Part shown: positions 28,949 to 33,734 of the stretch, in pieces
How the letters are laid out: the number at the start of each line of letters is the position of its first letter
Numbering within the stretch: position 1 is the first letter of the stretch
From: Gammaproteobacteria bacterium
GTDB taxonomy: Bacteria > Pseudomonadota > Gammaproteobacteria > JAHELT01
DNA length: 33,734 nucleotides
Direction: 5' to 3'
Assembly: GCA_029861595.1 (NCBI GenBank)
Contig: JAOTYY010000014.1
Coordinates: 1 to 33,734 of the forward strand
The notes under the pieces: model-generated
Told to the model about the DNA's origin: nothing
Database searches by the model: none
What the model saw: only the letters and a program-made list of their open reading frames with translations
Made by a program: the position numbers and the translations under genes

Positions 28949-29074
28949 GTGATGCACATCCCCGGGTCTCGCCGGGCAGTTGACCGGAAATCGATAATGG
29001 ATCCAGTGAGGGGGGCGCCGCTAGACCCGCATACAATAATCGTCGAATTTCCAATTACATAGAAGGGTTAGTCG

Positions 29075-32000
29075 ATGTTAGATAAGAGCAAGTCCCAGAA
29101 GCGTACGGCCGAGCGGATCGAAAAGATCGTCGAATACGGTCGGCAAACCGCGAAAGGCGACCAGCAGCAGTTGGTGGAAGCCTTCACCCGGCAGTATTTT
29201 GCGCGCGTGCCTTACAGCGATTTGATTGCGCACGAGATCATCGACTTGCACGGTGCCGCGATGGCACACCTGCATTGCGGGCGCAAACGTACTGCCGGTC
29301 AGGCGCTGGTGCATGCTTACAACCCACGTTTCGACAAGCACGGTTGGCAGTCGACACACACGGTTCTGGAAATCGTTGCCGACGATACGCCGTTTCTGGT
29401 CGATTCGGTGGCCATGCAAATCAACAGTTGCGGGTTTACCACACACCTGACTATTCACCCGATCATGCGTGTCGTACGAGATGCGAAACGTGTCGTTAAA
29501 GAACTCGTGGATGTGGAATCGGAACGGGGGCAGCGCGAGTCATTCATGCAATTCCAACTGGATCGGCAAACCGATACGGAAACGCTCAAGCAGCTGGAAA
29601 GAAGCGTGCGCAGCACACTGGAAGATGTGTATCTGGCGACTGGCGATTGGAATGCCATGCGCCAGTCGGTGGTCGACATAGTGAACGAACTAGAGAATGA
29701 GCCGCCATCCAGAGATGCTAAGGAACTGGCCGAACTCAGCGAGTTCTGCCGCTGGATCGAAGACGGGCATTTCACGTTTCTCGGCTACTGCCGGTACGAA
29801 ATGGACGAACCAAAGCAGGGGCTTGTGATCGTCGATGAATCCATCTGCGGCTTGTTGAAACAACAACAGCGCAGGGAGCAGTTGCTAAGCGGCGACCTTA
29901 TCCCCATGGAAGTGCAGGCTTACGAGAACACATCGGAACTGCTGATCGTAGCCAAAGCGAACACGCGCTCGACAGTGCATCGTTCCGGCTACCTGGATTT
30001 CATCGGCCTGAAACGTCTCGATGCGAACGGCAAGTTGATCGGCATTCATTGCATCTTCGGTTTGTTCACATCCTCCGCGTATCGCCGAGGCACCCGCGAG
30101 ATCCCCATGCTTCGTCACAAGGTCGCCCGTATAATCAATGCGTCCGGCCTGATCAGAGCCAGTCACGAAGGTAAGGCGCTGGACAATATCCTCGAATCGT
30201 ACCCGCGTGACGAATTGGTCCAGGCCTCCGACGATGAATTGCTCGCGACTTCAATGGGCATTCTCGAATTGCAGGAACGGCAGCGTATTCGACTGTTCCA
30301 GCGTCGCGACAGTTTCGGACGCTATCATGCTTGCCTGGTATATATTCCGCGCGAGAAATACAGTCGCGAGTTGCGGCTCGCGATTCAGGACATTCTAATG
30401 GAAGCGCTGGAGGGTGAGAGTGTCGAATTCGATACCCTGTTCTCGTCCGAATCCGTGTTGGCGCGCATCTATTACGTGATTCATACCACTCCCGATTCAC
30501 AACCACGGATCGGTGTGGACGAAATCGAACGCCGGCTGGTGGAGGCCGCGCGCTCCTGGCAGGACCAGTTGCGTACCGCATTGGTCGAACAGTTTGGTGA
30601 GGAACGCGGCAATGTTCTGTTCGATCGCTATGGCGATGCGTTTCCGGCCAGCTATCGCGAGGACTTCAGCGCGCGAACCGGTGCCTACGATATTCAGCAG
30701 ATCGAGCAGCTGGCCGTCGACGGTGGCATCGGCATGCACCTGTACACGCCGCTCGCCGATGCCGACGAAAGCATTCGTTTCAAACTTTTCGCCGCCGGAG
30801 AAGTCATGTCGCTTTCCGAAGTGTTGCCGGTGATTGAAAACATGGGCGTCAAAGTCGGCGGTGAGCGGCCTTATGGTATTGCACCGGCAGACCTGGAGGA
30901 ACACTGGATTCATGAATTCGATCTTCGTTATGACGGGACTGTCGATACCGAACGTGTAGCGCAGATTTTTCAGGATGCGTTTGCGCGTATCTGGTATGGC
31001 GAGGCGGAAAACGACGGCTTCAACCGGCTGGTGCTGGGGGCAGGTCTCAACTGGCGCGACACGGTGATGTTACGCGCCTATTGCAAGTTCTTGTTGCAAC
31101 TGCGTGTGCCGTTCAGTCAGGACTACATGATCGAAAGCCTGGTATATAACAGTCACATCACTCGCCTGCTTACGGAAATGTTTCACGTGCGCCTGGACCC
31201 TGCTGATCAATCCGGCAATGCGGATCGCGCGGCGGCGCTGATGAGCAGTATCGAAGAGGCACTGGAAGACGTCGAGAATCTGGATCAGGATCGCATTCTG
31301 CGTAGCTACATAGATGTCATTCAGGCGACGTTACGCTGCAATTTCTTTCAAACCAACGAGCAGGATACGCACAAGCCGTATCTGTCGTTCAAGTTCGATC
31401 CGTCGCGTATCTCGCACATGCCGCTGCCCAAACCGAAGTATGAAATATTCGTCTATTCGCCACGCGTCGAGGCGGTGCATTTACGCGGTGGCAGCGTCGC
31501 CCGCGGCGGCCTGCGCTGGTCGGACAGGCGTGAAGACTTCCGTACCGAAGTACTTGGTTTGGTGAAGGCGCAGATGGTCAAGAATGCCGTCATCGTGCCG
31601 GTGGGGTCGAAAGGCGGTTTTGTCTGCAAACGTTTGCCGAACAGCGATCGCGAAGCAATCATGAACGAGGTGATCGACTGCTACAAGACGTTCATGTGCG
31701 GCATGTTGGATATCACCGACAATCTGGTATCCGGCGAGATAGTACCCCCGCGGCAGGTAGTTCGTTATGACGGGGACGATCCGTATCTGGTTATCGCGGC
31801 CGACAAGGGGACGGCCACGTTTTCGGATATCGCCAACGGCGTCGCCGAGGAGTACGGCTTCTGGCTCGGCGATGCATACGCATCTGGCGGGTCGGTCGGT
31901 TACGACCACAAAAAAATGGGTATCACGGCGCGTGGTGCCTGGGAATCGGTAAAGCGCCATTTCCGCGAATTGGGCGTGAACATTCAAACCACCGACTTCA

Positions 32001-33734
32001 CCGTTGTAGGTATCGGTGACATGGGCGGCGATGTGTTCGGCAACGGCATGCTGCTGTCGCGGCACATCAAACTGCTCGCGGCCTTCAATCACATGCATGT
32101 TTTTCTGGATCCTGATCCCGACCCGGAGAAATCGTTTGTCGAACGCGAGCGATTGTTCAATCTGCCTCGCTCCAGCTGGGAAGATTATGATGCCAAGTTG
32201 ATTTCAGCGGGCGGCGGCGTGTTTCCACGCAGCGCAAAATCGATACCGCTGAGCGAGCAGGTGAAACAAACGCTGGGCATCAAGGACGACGCGTTACCGC
32301 CCAATGAGCTGATACATCTGATCCTGCAGGCCAGGATCGATCTGGTCTGGAACGGTGGCATCGGCACGTACGTGAAGGCGGCGTCGGAAACGCACGAACA
32401 GGTCAGCGATCGCGCCAACGATCCCCTGCGCGTAAACGGTGCGGAGTTGCGATGCAAGGTGTTCGGCGAGGGCGGCAACCTCGGCGTGACCCAGTTGGGA
32501 CGTATCGAGTTCGCGGAGAACGGTGGGCGTATATACACCGACTCCATCGACAACTCGGCCGGTGTCGATTGTTCGGATCATGAAGTTAACATCAAGATAC
32601 TGTTGAACGCTATCGTTGCCAATGGCGACATGACGAGCAAGCAGCGCAACCAGCTGCTTGCGGACATGACCGACGAAGTTGGAGATCTGGTTCTGCAGGA
32701 CAACTATGCGCAAACGCAGGCCATCAGCATAGTTGCGGAAGAAGCGTCGGAGTTGCTCGACGAGCATGCGCGCTTCATGCGTGCAATGGAGTATGAAGGC
32801 GCACTTGACCGAGCAATCGAATACCTGCCCAACGATGAGTTGTTAGCTGAACGCGCCGCTGCCCAGGAGGGTTTGACGCGACCTGAACTCGCTATCTTGC
32901 TCTCTTACAGCAAGATGAAACTGTACGATCGGGTGCTGGAATCCGACGTGCCGGAAGCGCCGTTTCTGGCCAGTGAGCTGGACAGTTACTTCCCGGGCGT
33001 TGTGAGCGACAAGTTCGCGTCGCAAGTACACTCACACCGCCTCAAGCGTGAAATCATAGCTACTCAGATCATCAATGATCTGGTTAATCGCCTGGGCCCG
33101 TCCTTCGAGTTCCGTATCCGTGAGGAAACCGGTGCGACAGCCGCGGACATCGTGCGCGGGTATGCGGCGGCGCGAACGATATTTGATCTACCCGCTATCT
33201 GGGAGACTATCGAGAACCTGGACAACGAAGTGTCTGCTCACTCGCAGATCGAGATGATGATTGTTGTGCGCGGGTTGCTGGAAAGGGCAATACTGTGGCT
33301 GTTGCGCAACCGCAGAGGCGGCGATGACATCGGGGCAATAGTCGACAGCTTCCGCGACGGTGTGCAGGCGTTGCGGGAAAGTCTGCCGCGGCCGCTGGAT
33401 GCGGAAAGCCGTCTGGAACTGCGCAAGCGCACGCGACGTCTGGCCGGGACCGGAGTACCCGAAGAGCTGGCGGCACGCATATCGCAGCTGATTTATCTGT
33501 CCTCGGCACTGGATATCGTGGATGTGGCAAGCCGCTCCAAAGCCGACGGCGCGCGTGTGGCTGCGGTCTATTTCGAGCTCGGTGCACGTCTGGAGCTGCA
33601 ATGGTTACGTGAACAGGTAGCGCTTCTAACCGTGCGCAACAATTGGCACAACCTGGCCAAATCGGCATTACGGCATGATCTGCACAACCAGCAACGCATA
33701 CTGGCAGCGCATGCCACGGCAGCCGGTTCCGGGC
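29075..33734 (+). CDS. NAD-specific glutamate dehydrogenase, large (about 180 kDa) class, C-terminus truncated by window edge
   Basis: Translation from ATG 29075: MLDKSKSQKRTAERIEKIVEYGRQTAKGDQQQLVEAFTRQYFARVPYSDL..., with VHLRGGSVARGGLRWSDRREDFRTEVLGLVKAQMVKNAVIVPVGSKGGFVCK, YDHKKMGITARGAWESVKRHFRELG and GIGDMGGDVFGNGMLLS. No in-frame track ORF interrupts it. Confidence 0.96.
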   Translation, partial: MLDKSKSQKRTAERIEKIVEYGRQTAKGDQQQLVEAFTRQYFARVPYSDLIAHEIIDLHGAAMAHLHCGRKRTAGQALVHAYNPRFDKHGWQSTHTVLEIVADDTPFLVDSVAMQINSCGFTTHLTIHPIMRVVRDAKRVVKELVDVESERGQRESFMQFQLDRQTDTETLKQLERSVRSTLEDVYLATGDWNAMRQSVVDIVNELENEPPSRDAKELAELSEFCRWIEDGHFTFLGYCRYEMDEPKQGLVIVDESICGLLKQQQRREQLLSGDLIPMEVQAYENTSELLIVAKANTRSTVHRSGYLDFIGLKRLDANGKLIGIHCIFGLFTSSAYRRGTREIPMLRHKVARIINASGLIRASHEGKALDNILESYPRDELVQASDDELLATSMGILELQERQRIRLFQRRDSFGRYHACLVYIPREKYSRELRLAIQDILMEALEGESVEFDTLFSSESVLARIYYVIHTTPDSQPRIGVDEIERRLVEAARSWQDQLRTALVEQFGEERGNVLFDRYGDAFPASYREDFSARTGAYDIQQIEQLAVDGGIGMHLYTPLADADESIRFKLFAAGEVMSLSEVLPVIENMGVKVGGERPYGIAPADLEEHWIHEFDLRYDGTVDTERVAQIFQDAFARIWYGEAENDGFNRLVLGAGLNWRDTVMLRAYCKFLLQLRVPFSQDYMIESLVYNSHITRLLTEMFHVRLDPADQSGNADRAAALMSSIEEALEDVENLDQDRILRSYIDVIQATLRCNFFQTNEQDTHKPYLSFKFDPSRISHMPLPKPKYEIFVYSPRVEAVHLRGGSVARGGLRWSDRREDFRTEVLGLVKAQMVKNAVIVPVGSKGGFVCKRLPNSDREAIMNEVIDCYKTFMCGMLDITDNLVSGEIVPPRQVVRYDGDDPYLVIAADKGTATFSDIANGVAEEYGFWLGDAYASGGSVGYDHKKMGITARGAWESVKRHFRELGVNIQTTDFTVVGIGDMGGDVFGNGMLLSRHIKLLAAFNHMHVFLDPDPDPEKSFVERERLFNLPRSSWEDYDAKLISAGGGVFPRSAKSIPLSEQVKQTLGIKDDALPPNELIHLILQARIDLVWNGGIGTYVKAASETHEQVSDRANDPLRVNGAELRCKVFGEGGNLGVTQLGRIEFAENGGRIYTDSIDNSAGVDCSDHEVNIKILLNAIVANGDMTSKQRNQLLADMTDEVGDLVLQDNYAQTQAISIVAEEASELLDEHARFMRAMEYEGALDRAIEYLPNDELLAERAAAQEGLTRPELAILLSYSKMKLYDRVLESDVPEAPFLASELDSYFPGVVSDKFASQVHSHRLKREIIATQIINDLVNRLGPSFEFRIREETGATAADIVRGYAAARTIFDLPAIWETIENLDNEVSAHSQIEMMIVVRGLLERAILWLLRNRRGGDDIGAIVDSFRDGVQALRESLPRPLDAESRLELRKRTRRLAGTGVPEELAARISQLIYLSSALDIVDVASRSKADGARVAAVYFELGARLELQWLREQVALLTVRNNWHNLAKSALRHDLHNQQRILAAHATAAGSG

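Overview
The window is mostly ordinary chromosomal housekeeping DNA, probably from a GC-rich gammaproteobacterium (inferred from gene content; not proven). I support 23 protein-coding loci, one of which looks frameshifted. They are: a 3'-truncated DDAH with a flavodoxin-family gene; putA; a Rieske/glutamate-synthase-domain fusion; adk; a 66-aa ORF; a PPi-type phosphofructokinase; a frameshifted small ORF; malic enzyme; mdh; a vWA membrane protein with a coiled-coil membrane partner; acnA; an RsmC/MJ0882-like methyltransferase; tatD; slt; bolA; an NRDE/TANGO2 protein; a TPR-sulfotransferase; a porin; a class III aminotransferase; acetoacetyl-CoA synthetase; and a truncated NAD-specific glutamate dehydrogenase. 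I saw no CRISPR array, phage, transposase, rRNA or tRNA. The most interesting signals lie between or at the edges of genes. (1) A dispersed palindromic repeat (CCCTCACCCCCGGCCCCTCTCCC...GGGAGAGGGG) occurs at four gene boundaries, and one copy supplies the C-terminus of BolA. (2) A perfect 7x CATTGC microsatellite lies between adk and the Rieske-GltS gene; on the minus strand each unit carries an ATG in one frame, creating a 27-codon upstream ORF that overlaps the likely GTG start by 8 nt. (3) A tightly packed malic enzyme / small ORF / PPi-PFK / 66-aa ORF / adk gene string contains a likely frameshift. (4) A translationally coupled vWA/coiled-coil membrane protein pair has unusual dyads upstream. 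I do not claim a clearly new biological system; the uORF/microsatellite leader and the vWA pair are the best candidates for follow-up.
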